A stretch of DNA of 64,000 nt from Accumulibacter sp. GTDB lineage: Bacteria; Pseudomonadota; Gammaproteobacteria; Burkholderiales; Rhodocyclaceae. Under the pieces are notes generated by a model that saw nothing but the letters and a program-made list of their open reading frames with translations, ran no database searches and was not told the origin of the DNA. How positions within the stretch are numbered: the first letter of the stretch is position 1; each line of letters starts with the position of its first letter. The DNA lies in assembly GCF_023806635.1 (NCBI RefSeq), contig NZ_JAMTDQ010000057.1:35532-99531 (forward strand), in the 5' to 3' direction. The position numbers and the translations under genes are program-made. Positions 43,052-51,400 of this stretch are shown piece by piece.

Positions 43052-46000
43052 TCAGCCGCTGCCGGCCAACACATCCCACGCCTCCAGCACCAGGCGACGG
43101 GTGCGGTATTCGCCGAACTGGCGAGTCTCGTTGTTCTTGAGGACGCGGAAGGTCTCGGACGGGTAGTCGGCGCCCATGACGTCGGCGGGATCGAGGATGT
43201 AGCGCAGTTCGTCGCGGGTCAGGCCGTAGAGACGGGCGTAGGTCGCGTCCAGTTCGGCGCGCAGGCGGGCGCGGCGCTCCGGGTTCCAGGCGAAGGGCGG
43301 GCCGTTGTGGCCAAGGTCGGCTGCCCAGGGCTGGAGGTCGTGGGCGGTGTAGCTCAGTTCGAGGACGCGCGGGACGATGAAGGCGAGGTCGGCCTCGGTG
43401 TAGCGGTCCGGCGGCAGGTTCGGCAATTGCTTCTTTACATGATACTTGAGGTGCGTGCCTCCTACCTTCTGCCGCGCGACGTAGTCGTGCACCAGCGAGC
43501 ATTGATCGGCGAGCAGGCCGGCGACCCTTGCGCCATGCCTCGGGTCTGGGAACATCAGCAGCAAAGTGTCGCCAGCTGCTACCTTCGGCACCACCGACGC
43601 AATCACCGTGCGCTCGTCGGTTGCGCGGCAGATGTCCCGCCAGCCCATCAGCCAGCCGCGCGACCAGCCCTTAACGGCCAGGCGGGATTCGACTTCGGTG
43701 GCATCGACCCAGTAGCGCGGCGTGACGCGAAAATTCGGGTCCTGCTTGGCGTCGACGGCAACATCGCCGCTCGATCCGTCGGCGGCATAGGTCGCCCAGC
43801 GATGGTCGAACTGATGGATCATCTTGGCCTCGTAGAGCGGCAGTCGGCCGGGCGCGGGAACGTCCTCAAAGCGATGGCTATCAGTATTCATCATGAACAT
43901 CAGCATGAACCGGATATTCCAAGGGTTCTTCTCGGGTTGACCTTCCTCGAATAGTACCGGCGCGGCGCGGTAGAGTTTCTTGGTCAGTTCGGCGTCGCGC
44001 TCGCTGCGGAACACCGGGCAGGTCAGCGTGTTGGGGTTGATCAGACGAAATTCGTCGGGCGTCAGCCGGAAGCGCCGGCGCGGGTCAGACAGTTGCGCCA
44101 CCTGCGCAGCGAAGCAGACGAACTCGGCGGCCGCGGCACGGCCGAGGGTCAGCAGGCAGAACTTCATGCGGCTATCGACCGCCGGAAACAGGCGTTCCCG
44201 GTTCTCGATGTCGTAGAGGCTCACCAGGTTGCCTTTGGACATCTTGTTGAACAGATGCTGCGAGAACGAATCGGTTGCAATGCCGGAGGGAACGATGAAT
44301 CCTGCACGACCCGCCCGGCTCTTGGCATCGAGGAACAACTCGGCAAAAAGGTAGGCAAGATTTAACCGACCGAATCCCGATGCGGGAAACCGCATGCTCT
44401 CGTGAATGAAACTCTGTAGCGCCTCAGTCTGGCGAACGGCCTCCCAATACCCGTTAAACAGGTACGAGTTTTCGGTTGCCAAGGTGGCAATGAGTCTATC
44501 CCGGGCGGCCATGTGCTGAGCATTGGCAATCGAGGGAGCACGTGTCGCAAAGTATTCCTGCGGATCCAGTTGCAGCATTTCCCACGGCGGGTTGCCGAGC
44601 AACACATCGAAGCCACCCCTCGCCTTGACCTGCGGGAACGCCTGCCACCAGTGGAAGGCTTGCGCCGTCTGCGCGGCACGGGCAGCCGCTGCCGCGACGC
44701 CTGGGCGCGGGACGCTGCCGTTGAGCACCAGCCAGAGATCCTGGGTGGTCGGCACGCTCGCCATCGTCTGCGCCGTCTTCGGCAGGACGAAGGCGGCGAC
44801 GAAAAGATCGGCGGCCAGCCGGGCGCGCGAGGCGGCGCTCTTCGCTTCGGCCTCGACAAAGGCGGCGCGCTTGGCTTCGAGCGCGGCCAGCGTGTCGTCG
44901 GGCAGCGCGTCGAGGGCAGCAGCCTCGGGCGCAGCGTCGAGGTCGAAGGCAAGGTTGAAGGCGGCGCGCGTCCTGGCCTTCTCGATGGCCTTCAGTGCGT
45001 CGCGGTTGGCTATCTTCAGCGCCGTTACGACGGCCTTGTCGTCGCCGGAGAGCGCGTTGAAAGCCTTGTCCGGGATGCCGGCTTCCAGGATCGCCGGGTC
45101 GAGGATGCCGAGCAGCGCGTCGCCGCAACGCAGGTGGTGGTCGAGAAAGGTCAGCGGCCGGTCGGGCGTGTAGGCCTCGAGCCAGAGCGCGGTGCGCGCG
45201 AGTTCGACGGCGAGCGGATTCTTGTCCACACCGTAGATGCAATGGGCGACGACCTCGCGCAGCGCGTGGCGGTAGTCGGCTGGCAGCGGGTTGCCGTCGG
45301 CGGCCGACAGTCGGGCGACTTCCTCGGCGATGCGGCGGGCGGCGGCGAGCAGAAAGTGGCCCGAACCGCAGGCCGGGTCGCAGACGCTGAGTTCGAGCAA
45401 GGCCTGCACCGGCTGCCGCGGGTGGGCGGCCAGCGTCTGCGCGATCACCGGGTCGAGCGCGCTGCGGATCAGCTCCTGCACCAGGCTGTCGGGCGTGTAG
45501 TACGAGCCGCTGAGCTTGCGCGCGTTGCCCTTGGTGCTGCCCACTGCCTGCTCTGCTGCGTCGCCGATGAAGCCGAAGCGGCGGACGCTGGGGCTCAGGG
45601 TCAGTTCGGGCACCAGTTCGAGCAGGCTTTCGTAGACGCTGCCGAGTTCCTCGGAATCCATGTCGCGATAATTGACGCGCGAGAGCGCGGCGCCGTCGCG
45701 GAAGAAGCAGAGGCCGAAGAGCGCGCTGAGCAGCGACTGGTTGTCGAGCTGGGCGGCGTCGAGGTCCGGGCATTGCGCGGCGTCGAAGAGGCCACCGAGC
45801 GCCGGCAGGCCAAGGGCCGGCTGGCCGCCACCGAGGCCGGCGAAGGTGATCGAGAGCGCCTGCCAGAGGTCGGCATGGCGATCGTAGCTGCGCCGCCGGG
45901 CGGCCAGCCGGCGCAGGCGGGCGAGGCTGTAGCCGGCGAGGTAGCGCGCCCTGGCCTCGGCGCTGGCCTCGGGCGAGAAGACGAGTTCGCGATCCTCGAT

Positions 46001-46912
46001 GGTGGCGAGAAAGATCAGGCGGTAGACGAGGCGCAGGAGTTGCTCGAAGTAGATCTGGGTGCCCAGCTCGCCGCTCTCGATGCAGCGGCGCAACTCGCCG
46101 TTGGCCGGGTGCGCGAGAAAGCCGGTACCAAGCACACGCAGGGCAGCGGCGACGCTTTCGCGCAGCCGGTCGCGGACGCGGATGCCGTCTTCCTGGGCGG
46201 TGTTGCGCCAGTTTTCGAGCGGGCAGTCGGCCGGCTCGGCGCCGGCCTGACCGAAACGCGTGGCGTGGGCGAGCAGCCAGAGAGCGGCGAAATCGGGGTA
46301 GAGGCCTTCGCTGAAGACGGCTTCGAGATCGGCCTCGACGTAGGCGGGCCGGGTCAGGCTGGCGTTGTCGCGCAGGAGACGTAGCTTGAGGCCGTTGCTG
46401 ACGATGGCCCAGAGCGAGGCGTGGCTGGCATTGAGAACCTCCTGGGCGAGCAGGAAGGGCGAACGGCGGCGCGTGCCGTCGCCGTGCCGGCTGCCCGGCT
46501 TGTCGAGCGGCTGGTCGTGACCGGCGAAAACGAGCGGCACGCGGCCGTCGACCGCGGCATGACCGATGGGGAAGCTGCGCTCGCCGATCATTACCGGGCC
46601 GACCCGCCTGATGTCCGCGAAGCCAAGCACGTGGCGGCAGAAGGGTTCGAGGAAGTCGTGGGCGCTCACCTTGCAGGCGTCGAGATCGGCGCGTTCGCGG
46701 CGGGCGGCGAAGTCCTGCCAGAGGTTCTGCGCGATCTTCCAGTAGCGGCCGATCTCGTCGCGCAGCTTGAGGCCGCGCGGGATGTCGTAGTCGCTCTCGG
46801 ACTGCCGCTCGGCTTCGAGGTGGGCGATCCGGTTGAGGAAGTCGGGCGCCAGCAGCCCGCCCTCGATGGTCAGGGCGGTGAAGGCGAGTTCGGTGCTCGA
46901 GCGGCGGGCCAT
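43052..46912 (-). CDS. Large adenine-specific DNA methyltransferase (Eco57I/PglX/DrmMI-like)
   Basis: With the ATG at 46912 the protein is 1286 aa. An N-terminal helical region precedes the methylase core, with motif I CDPACGSGHFLLAAARRIA, then GVDKNPLAVELARTALW, and motif IV LLGNPPWE (NPPW, N6-adenine type). A C-terminal target-recognition-like region follows, with the VPSGIATDSFSQ and RKRRFRLTP-like segments of this class. It would mark host DNA in an anti-phage system together with the helicases encoded upstream. The neighbours argue for a DISARM-like rather than a plain type IIG role. It starts 8 bp after the DUF4143 ATPase stop. Confidence 0.85.
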   Translation of the reverse strand: MARRSSTELAFTALTIEGGLLAPDFLNRIAHLEAERQSESDYDIPRGLKLRDEIGRYWKIAQNLWQDFAARRERADLDACKVSAHDFLEPFCRHVLGFADIRRVGPVMIGERSFPIGHAAVDGRVPLVFAGHDQPLDKPGSRHGDGTRRRSPFLLAQEVLNASHASLWAIVSNGLKLRLLRDNASLTRPAYVEADLEAVFSEGLYPDFAALWLLAHATRFGQAGAEPADCPLENWRNTAQEDGIRVRDRLRESVAAALRVLGTGFLAHPANGELRRCIESGELGTQIYFEQLLRLVYRLIFLATIEDRELVFSPEASAEARARYLAGYSLARLRRLAARRRSYDRHADLWQALSITFAGLGGGQPALGLPALGGLFDAAQCPDLDAAQLDNQSLLSALFGLCFFRDGAALSRVNYRDMDSEELGSVYESLLELVPELTLSPSVRRFGFIGDAAEQAVGSTKGNARKLSGSYYTPDSLVQELIRSALDPVIAQTLAAHPRQPVQALLELSVCDPACGSGHFLLAAARRIAEEVARLSAADGNPLPADYRHALREVVAHCIYGVDKNPLAVELARTALWLEAYTPDRPLTFLDHHLRCGDALLGILDPAILEAGIPDKAFNALSGDDKAVVTALKIANRDALKAIEKARTRAAFNLAFDLDAAPEAAALDALPDDTLAALEAKRAAFVEAEAKSAASRARLAADLFVAAFVLPKTAQTMASVPTTQDLWLVLNGSVPRPGVAAAAARAAQTAQAFHWWQAFPQVKARGGFDVLLGNPPWEMLQLDPQEYFATRAPSIANAQHMAARDRLIATLATENSYLFNGYWEAVRQTEALQSFIHESMRFPASGFGRLNLAYLFAELFLDAKSRAGRAGFIVPSGIATDSFSQHLFNKMSKGNLVSLYDIENRERLFPAVDSRMKFCLLTLGRAAAAEFVCFAAQVAQLSDPRRRFRLTPDEFRLINPNTLTCPVFRSERDAELTKKLYRAAPVLFEEGQPEKNPWNIRFMLMFMMNTDSHRFEDVPAPGRLPLYEAKMIHQFDHRWATYAADGSSGDVAVDAKQDPNFRVTPRYWVDATEVESRLAVKGWSRGWLMGWRDICRATDERTVIASVVPKVAAGDTLLLMFPDPRHGARVAGLLADQCSLVHDYVARQKVGGTHLKYHVKKQLPNLPPDRYTEADLAFIVPRVLELSYTAHDLQPWAADLGHNGPPFAWNPERRARLRAELDATYARLYGLTRDELRYILDPADVMGADYPSETFRVLKNNETRQFGEYRTRRLVLEAWDVLAGSG

Positions 46913-46919
46913 GGGCGAG

Positions 46920-48371
46920 TCAGGTGCCGAAACGGAGCAGGTTGCGGGCGATGGTGTAGCAGTGCAGGGCAACCGGCGCGAACTCGACCGGCACGCCGTC
47001 GAGGTCGGCCGTGCCGGTCCAGGTGCGGGTGGTCACCAGGGGGCGGCGGGCGAGCGGATGCCGGCTGGCCAGGGCCTTGATGCCGCGCAGTTCCTGCAAC
47101 TGGTGGGGAATGCGGTCGGACCACTTGATTTCGACGGCGAAGCGGGGCTTCTGGGTACGCGGGTCGAGCGAGACGATATCCACTTCCAGGTCCTGCCGAC
47201 CGGCCTTCCAGCGGGCGTAGTGGAGCGAGTGGCTGGCCGAGGTGTCGTGCAGCCACTGGCTCCAGACGGCGGTTTCGGCGAGATTGCCCATGGCGCGGTC
47301 TTCCGCCCCGACAAACCCGAAAAGGGCGGCGCGCACCGACGGGTTGGTGAGGTAGACCTTGAAGCTGCGGGCGCGCTGGAGCCGCAAGGCGCTCTCGTCG
47401 ATGCGATGGACGCGGCGGATTAGGAAGGTCGCTTCGAGGTATTCGAGGTATTCGGACAGGCGCTGCTTGCCGATATTGGCATGTTGGGAGAGCGCCTCCA
47501 GACCGACCTCGTCGCCCGTGTTGAATGCCAGCACGTTGAAGAAGCGGTTGAGTTCCTGGGTATCCGAAATGCCGTAGAGGCTGGGCAGGTCCTTGAGCAG
47601 CACCTTGTCGATGATGTCCTGCCGCAGGAAACGCGCCGGGTTGGCACGCACGGCCGGGCTGGTGACCGCTTCGGGAAAACCGCCGAAGTTCAGGTAATTG
47701 AGGAATTCGTCGTTGAGGCTGTGGATGTCGGTGGCGAGGTAACGGGAGGGGCCGCCAGCTTCGTCTTCCCGCTCGCTGATCAGGCTTTCTTCCCGACCGG
47801 CAAAGCGCAGGTACTCGGCGAAGGTGAGGGGCGGCAGGACGAATTCGGTGAAGCGCCCGGCACCGGATTCCCGGCTCTTCATGCGCAGGGTGGCCGCGGC
47901 CGAGCCGCTGGCGATGAAGCGGATATGGGTGTAGGTGTCGACCAGGGACTTGAGATGCACTTCCCAGTCCTTGAGGTACTGCACCTCGTCGAACAACACC
48001 CAGTATTGGCCGGCCGCCGGGTGCTGGTGCTGCTCCATGAACAGGCGGACCAGGCTTTCCAGGCTGCGCCCGGAGTACAAGGGAGTATCCAGTGAAACGT
48101 AGAGGATTGCCACGCCGGGAACGCCGCCATCGAGCAGCCGCTGGACCAGGTGCTTGAGCATGACGGTCTTGCCCACCCGCCGCGGCCCGATGAGCACGAC
48201 CGCCCGCCGCACCCCGGTTTCCTGTACCAGGTGAGCGAAATGGGGAAAGTAGTCGCGCCGGGGCCAGCCCGCCTCGTCGGCATCAATGCCGGCGCCCCCC
48301 TTCCACCACGGGTTATCGACGCTCAGACGGCGCTGGACTTCCTGCAGGGGGATTTCGAGTGCTGACGACAT
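46920..48371 (-). CDS. AAA_14/DUF4143 ATPase
   Basis: From the ATG at 48371 (a TTG lies 6 bp upstream) the protein is 483 aa. It has Walker A GPRRVGKTVML, Walker B YWVLFDEVQYL, the sensor region IRFIASGSAAATLR, and a C-terminal DUF4143 nuclease-like part (DLEVDIVSLDP, RFAVEIKWSDR) with a D...E.K pattern. Such ATPases are widespread solitary genes, often mobile, with unknown targets. It interrupts the helicase-methylase series and has its own upstream inverted repeat, so it may be a later insertion. Confidence 0.82.
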   Translation of the reverse strand: MSSALEIPLQEVQRRLSVDNPWWKGGAGIDADEAGWPRRDYFPHFAHLVQETGVRRAVVLIGPRRVGKTVMLKHLVQRLLDGGVPGVAILYVSLDTPLYSGRSLESLVRLFMEQHQHPAAGQYWVLFDEVQYLKDWEVHLKSLVDTYTHIRFIASGSAAATLRMKSRESGAGRFTEFVLPPLTFAEYLRFAGREESLISEREDEAGGPSRYLATDIHSLNDEFLNYLNFGGFPEAVTSPAVRANPARFLRQDIIDKVLLKDLPSLYGISDTQELNRFFNVLAFNTGDEVGLEALSQHANIGKQRLSEYLEYLEATFLIRRVHRIDESALRLQRARSFKVYLTNPSVRAALFGFVGAEDRAMGNLAETAVWSQWLHDTSASHSLHYARWKAGRQDLEVDIVSLDPRTQKPRFAVEIKWSDRIPHQLQELRGIKALASRHPLARRPLVTTRTWTGTADLDGVPVEFAPVALHCYTIARNLLRFGT

Positions 48372-48395
48372 AAGCAATCAAGTGCAACCCTAAGA

Positions 48396-48433
48396 TGTCA
48401 CATTAAGCACGATGGTAGCTTCTTAATGTGACA
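48396..48433. repeat. Perfect 12-bp inverted repeat before the DUF4143 ATPase
   Basis: TGTCACATTAAG (48396-48407) and CTTAATGTGACA (48422-48433) are exact complements separated by 14 bp. The sequence is AT-rich for this genome and lies 24 bp before the ATPase ATG, so it is a good candidate operator or mobile-gene end. As RNA it would form a hairpin in the leader. Confidence 0.8.
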
Positions 48434-48568
48434 ACGACCAGCAATTTCAACAAATACAGAGCGTTGGGTGGTAACGATTGCATTCGTGGCTGTTGTGCGA
48501 CTTTTCTTGCGCTATCGCGTGTGGCAATCGAATTGTTCTATAAACCAGATGGTTGGACGACAACTGCG

Positions 48569-51397
48569 CTACGCAGGCACGAGCACATAGACCCCCATCA
48601 CATCGACCGGCAGACTCGGGGTGACGCGGTATTCGCCACTGCCGCGCGCGGCTTCGCGGACGCGGCGGTGGTCGTCGAGGAGCGTCTGGGCGCGCTCGCG
48701 GGCCAGCCTTTCGAGGGCAGGCTGCAGGTCGGGCAGGCGCTCGAGCTGCTGCTGCAGGTGATGGTCGCGCAAGGGCGGCGGCATGTTGCGCGCCGGTTCG
48801 GCGTCAAGCAACGAGCGCACGGCATCGCCGGCCAGCAGCCCGTCACCCTGCCCTGCGGCGACTGCGACCGTGACGGTTTCCTCGCACAGCAGCAGGCGCG
48901 AGTGCCCGCGGTGGGTGACGGTGAGCTGGTGGCGCAGGCGCAGGAGCAGAACGGCGGTGCGCGTGCTCACGGCCACGGTGAAGATGGCCCCGGCACGGGC
49001 GATGGCGGCAGCGGCATCGGCGACGGCCTCGTCATCGAGCGCGTTCTCGAGCAGGTGGTCGGCGAGGCAGGCGACGAGCGGATGGGTGCGGTGGATGAAG
49101 AGCGTGCCGGGCGCCGGCGGCTGATGGAAATCGATGCGCAGCGTGCCTTCCAGTCCTTCGCCGGCCAATCGTTCGCGCAGGGCGCCGGAGCTCAGGCTGC
49201 CGGCGTGCAGTTTCCAGTGGCCGGCGGCGGCGCCGGTCGTGACCTCCAGCGGGGCGCCAAGACGGGCGGCGGCGCGGCGGACGAAGCGGGCAACGTCGTC
49301 TTCGCCACCGAGCACGGCGAGCGTCTTCTGCCATTCGGGCAGGACGTCCTCGGGCTTGAGGCGGCGCTGGGCGAACAGGGTGCGGTTGCGCGCCGCCCGC
49401 TCGCGGGCCGACTGCCAGGCGGTCTCGATCTCGACCGCCGGCTGGCCGAAGTCGAGGGACTGCTGTCGGGAGGCCGTGGCGACGCTGCCCTTCCGGAGCA
49501 GCACGGCGCCGACCAACGCCTGGGTGAGCTTGCCCTCGTCGTCGGGCATCGGCACCAGAACCCCGAGTTCCTTGCGGATGCTTTCGGCCTTGCGCAGGAT
49601 GACGTGCAGCACGGCGCCGTCGACCGGGTTGTCGCGGCCGAAGAGCATTGTCGTGCGGACTTCGCGCGCCTTCTGGCCGAAGCGGTCGACGCGGCCTTCG
49701 CGCTGCTCGTGACGGGTCGGGTTCCACGACAGGTCGTAATGGACGACGGCGGTGAACAGGTGCTGCAGGTTGATGCCTTCGGAGAGGCAGTCGGTGGCGA
49801 CGAGGATGCGCTTCGCCGCCTCGCCCATGGCGTCGACCGCCGCTTCGCGCTCGGACGGGGCCGATTCGCCGGTGACGGCCTGCACCCGATGCTCCCTGAA
49901 GGCCTTGCGCAGCGCGTCGGCGACGTAGTGCGCGGTGGCGATGTAACGGCAGAAGACGACCGGCTGCAAGCCGGCGGTGGTGAGTTCGTCGAGGTGTTCG
50001 AGCAGACGCTTGAGCTTGGGGTCCTGCGCCGGTCCGGCGAGCGCCTCGGCCCTGGCAATCAGCTCGCCAAGCAGCTGGCTGTCCTCGGTGCAGGCGGCGG
50101 GTTCGATGTCCTGCGTCGTCAGGTCGTCCTCGGCGCCATCGAGGACGCGCTCGCGACCCTGCGCCTCGGCCTCGTCGAGGCTCTGCGCTTCGTCGGCTCC
50201 CTCGCCGGCCAGCCGGGTACGCAGCGCGTTGACCGCCGCCGCGGGCGACGAGGAGATGCAGCGCAGCAGGGCGAGCGCCGCCCACCAGCTCATCCGCTGG
50301 CGCAATGCTCCCTGGCCCTCGGCGCGTTCGACCAGCGCGCGGGCATAGGTGAGCACTTCATCGAACAGGCGACCCCAGGCGCCGGTGAGCTGGTAGGTGA
50401 TTTCGGCGGTGAGGCGCTCCGGGAAGACCTGGCGGTCCTGCCATTCCTCGATGTCCGGCCGGCGGCGCTGGACGAAGTGGCGGGCCAGCCGCTCGCGCAG
50501 CGGCTGGCGGGCGTCGGCGGCGGCGTCCTTGAGTTCGCGGAACTGCGGGTCGAGCAGGCCGAGCAGGTTGAAGAAGGCTTCCTCGTCGCCCGAGTGCGGC
50601 GTCGCGGTGAGCAGGATCAGGTGGCGCTCGGGGTTTTCGGCGAGACCGCGGAGCAGGGTGTAGCGCTGCTGGCGCCCCTGGCCGCTGACCGTGCAGGTGT
50701 GCGCCTCGTCGACGATGACGCACTCGGGGCAGGCGCGCTGGAATTCGTCGCGCCGGCGGTCGGACTTGATGTAGTCGAGGCTGACCACCGTGTACGGGTA
50801 GGCCTCGAAGACCGACTGGTTCGCCGGCAGGCCGCGCTCGAGGCGGGCGGCAGTGGTGCTGCGCACGACGACGGCGTCGATGTGGAAGCGATCCCTGAGT
50901 TCGCGCTGCCACTGTTCGCACAGGTGCGGCGGGCAGAGGACGGACAGGCGGGCGATCTCGCCGCGGTCGATCAGCTCGCGGACGATCAGCGCCGCCTCGA
51001 TGGTCTTGCCGATGCCGACGTCGTCGGCGACCAGCAGCCGCACGACCGCCTGCTTGAGCGCCATGAGCAGCGGCACAAGCTGGTAGGCGCGCGGCTCGAC
51101 GGCGATGTTGCCGAAGCTGCGGAACGGGCCGGCACCGCTACGCAGCTTGAGTTGCAGTGCGTCGCGCAGCAGTTGTCCCGCGGCGTGGTTGGACGCCTGG
51201 CCGACGGTCGGCCACGGAAAGCTCGCCGGTGTGACTGGCTGGCGCTCGACCGGCAGGTAGATCAGCGTGGCATCGTCTGCGGCGGCGCCAAGCGGGCGCA
51301 GGTGCAGGGTGTCGCCGTCCGACTGCGGCAGGACGATCCACTCGCGACCGCGGGCGGAGACGAGGCTGCCGGGTTGAAAGCGGACTTGGACTTTCAT
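48569..51397 (-). CDS. SNF2-type helicase (DrmD-like)
   Basis: A 942-aa superfamily 2 translocase. Motif I is VADDVGIGKTIEAAL (K131), motif II is VIVDEAHTC, motif III is LLTATPHSG, and the C-terminal lobe ends in ILVATDCLSEGINLQ and DRFGQKA. It has the size and motif order of DrmD-type helicases of class 1 DISARM loci. It starts 3 bp after the stop of the large helicase gene upstream and is probably translated with it. No DrmC phospholipase-D gene is present nearby. Confidence 0.85.
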   Translation of the reverse strand: MKVQVRFQPGSLVSARGREWIVLPQSDGDTLHLRPLGAAADDATLIYLPVERQPVTPASFPWPTVGQASNHAAGQLLRDALQLKLRSGAGPFRSFGNIAVEPRAYQLVPLLMALKQAVVRLLVADDVGIGKTIEAALIVRELIDRGEIARLSVLCPPHLCEQWQRELRDRFHIDAVVVRSTTAARLERGLPANQSVFEAYPYTVVSLDYIKSDRRRDEFQRACPECVIVDEAHTCTVSGQGRQQRYTLLRGLAENPERHLILLTATPHSGDEEAFFNLLGLLDPQFRELKDAAADARQPLRERLARHFVQRRRPDIEEWQDRQVFPERLTAEITYQLTGAWGRLFDEVLTYARALVERAEGQGALRQRMSWWAALALLRCISSSPAAAVNALRTRLAGEGADEAQSLDEAEAQGRERVLDGAEDDLTTQDIEPAACTEDSQLLGELIARAEALAGPAQDPKLKRLLEHLDELTTAGLQPVVFCRYIATAHYVADALRKAFREHRVQAVTGESAPSEREAAVDAMGEAAKRILVATDCLSEGINLQHLFTAVVHYDLSWNPTRHEQREGRVDRFGQKAREVRTTMLFGRDNPVDGAVLHVILRKAESIRKELGVLVPMPDDEGKLTQALVGAVLLRKGSVATASRQQSLDFGQPAVEIETAWQSARERAARNRTLFAQRRLKPEDVLPEWQKTLAVLGGEDDVARFVRRAAARLGAPLEVTTGAAAGHWKLHAGSLSSGALRERLAGEGLEGTLRIDFHQPPAPGTLFIHRTHPLVACLADHLLENALDDEAVADAAAAIARAGAIFTVAVSTRTAVLLLRLRHQLTVTHRGHSRLLLCEETVTVAVAAGQGDGLLAGDAVRSLLDAEPARNMPPPLRDHHLQQQLERLPDLQPALERLARERAQTLLDDHRRVREAARGSGEYRVTPSLPVDVMGVYVLVPA

Positions 51398-51400
51398 CGA

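Noticed and set aside
46920-48371. A BREX PglY/BrxC ATPase role for the DUF4143 gene
   Set aside because: It is far too short, has DUF4143 architecture, and other BREX core genes are absent.
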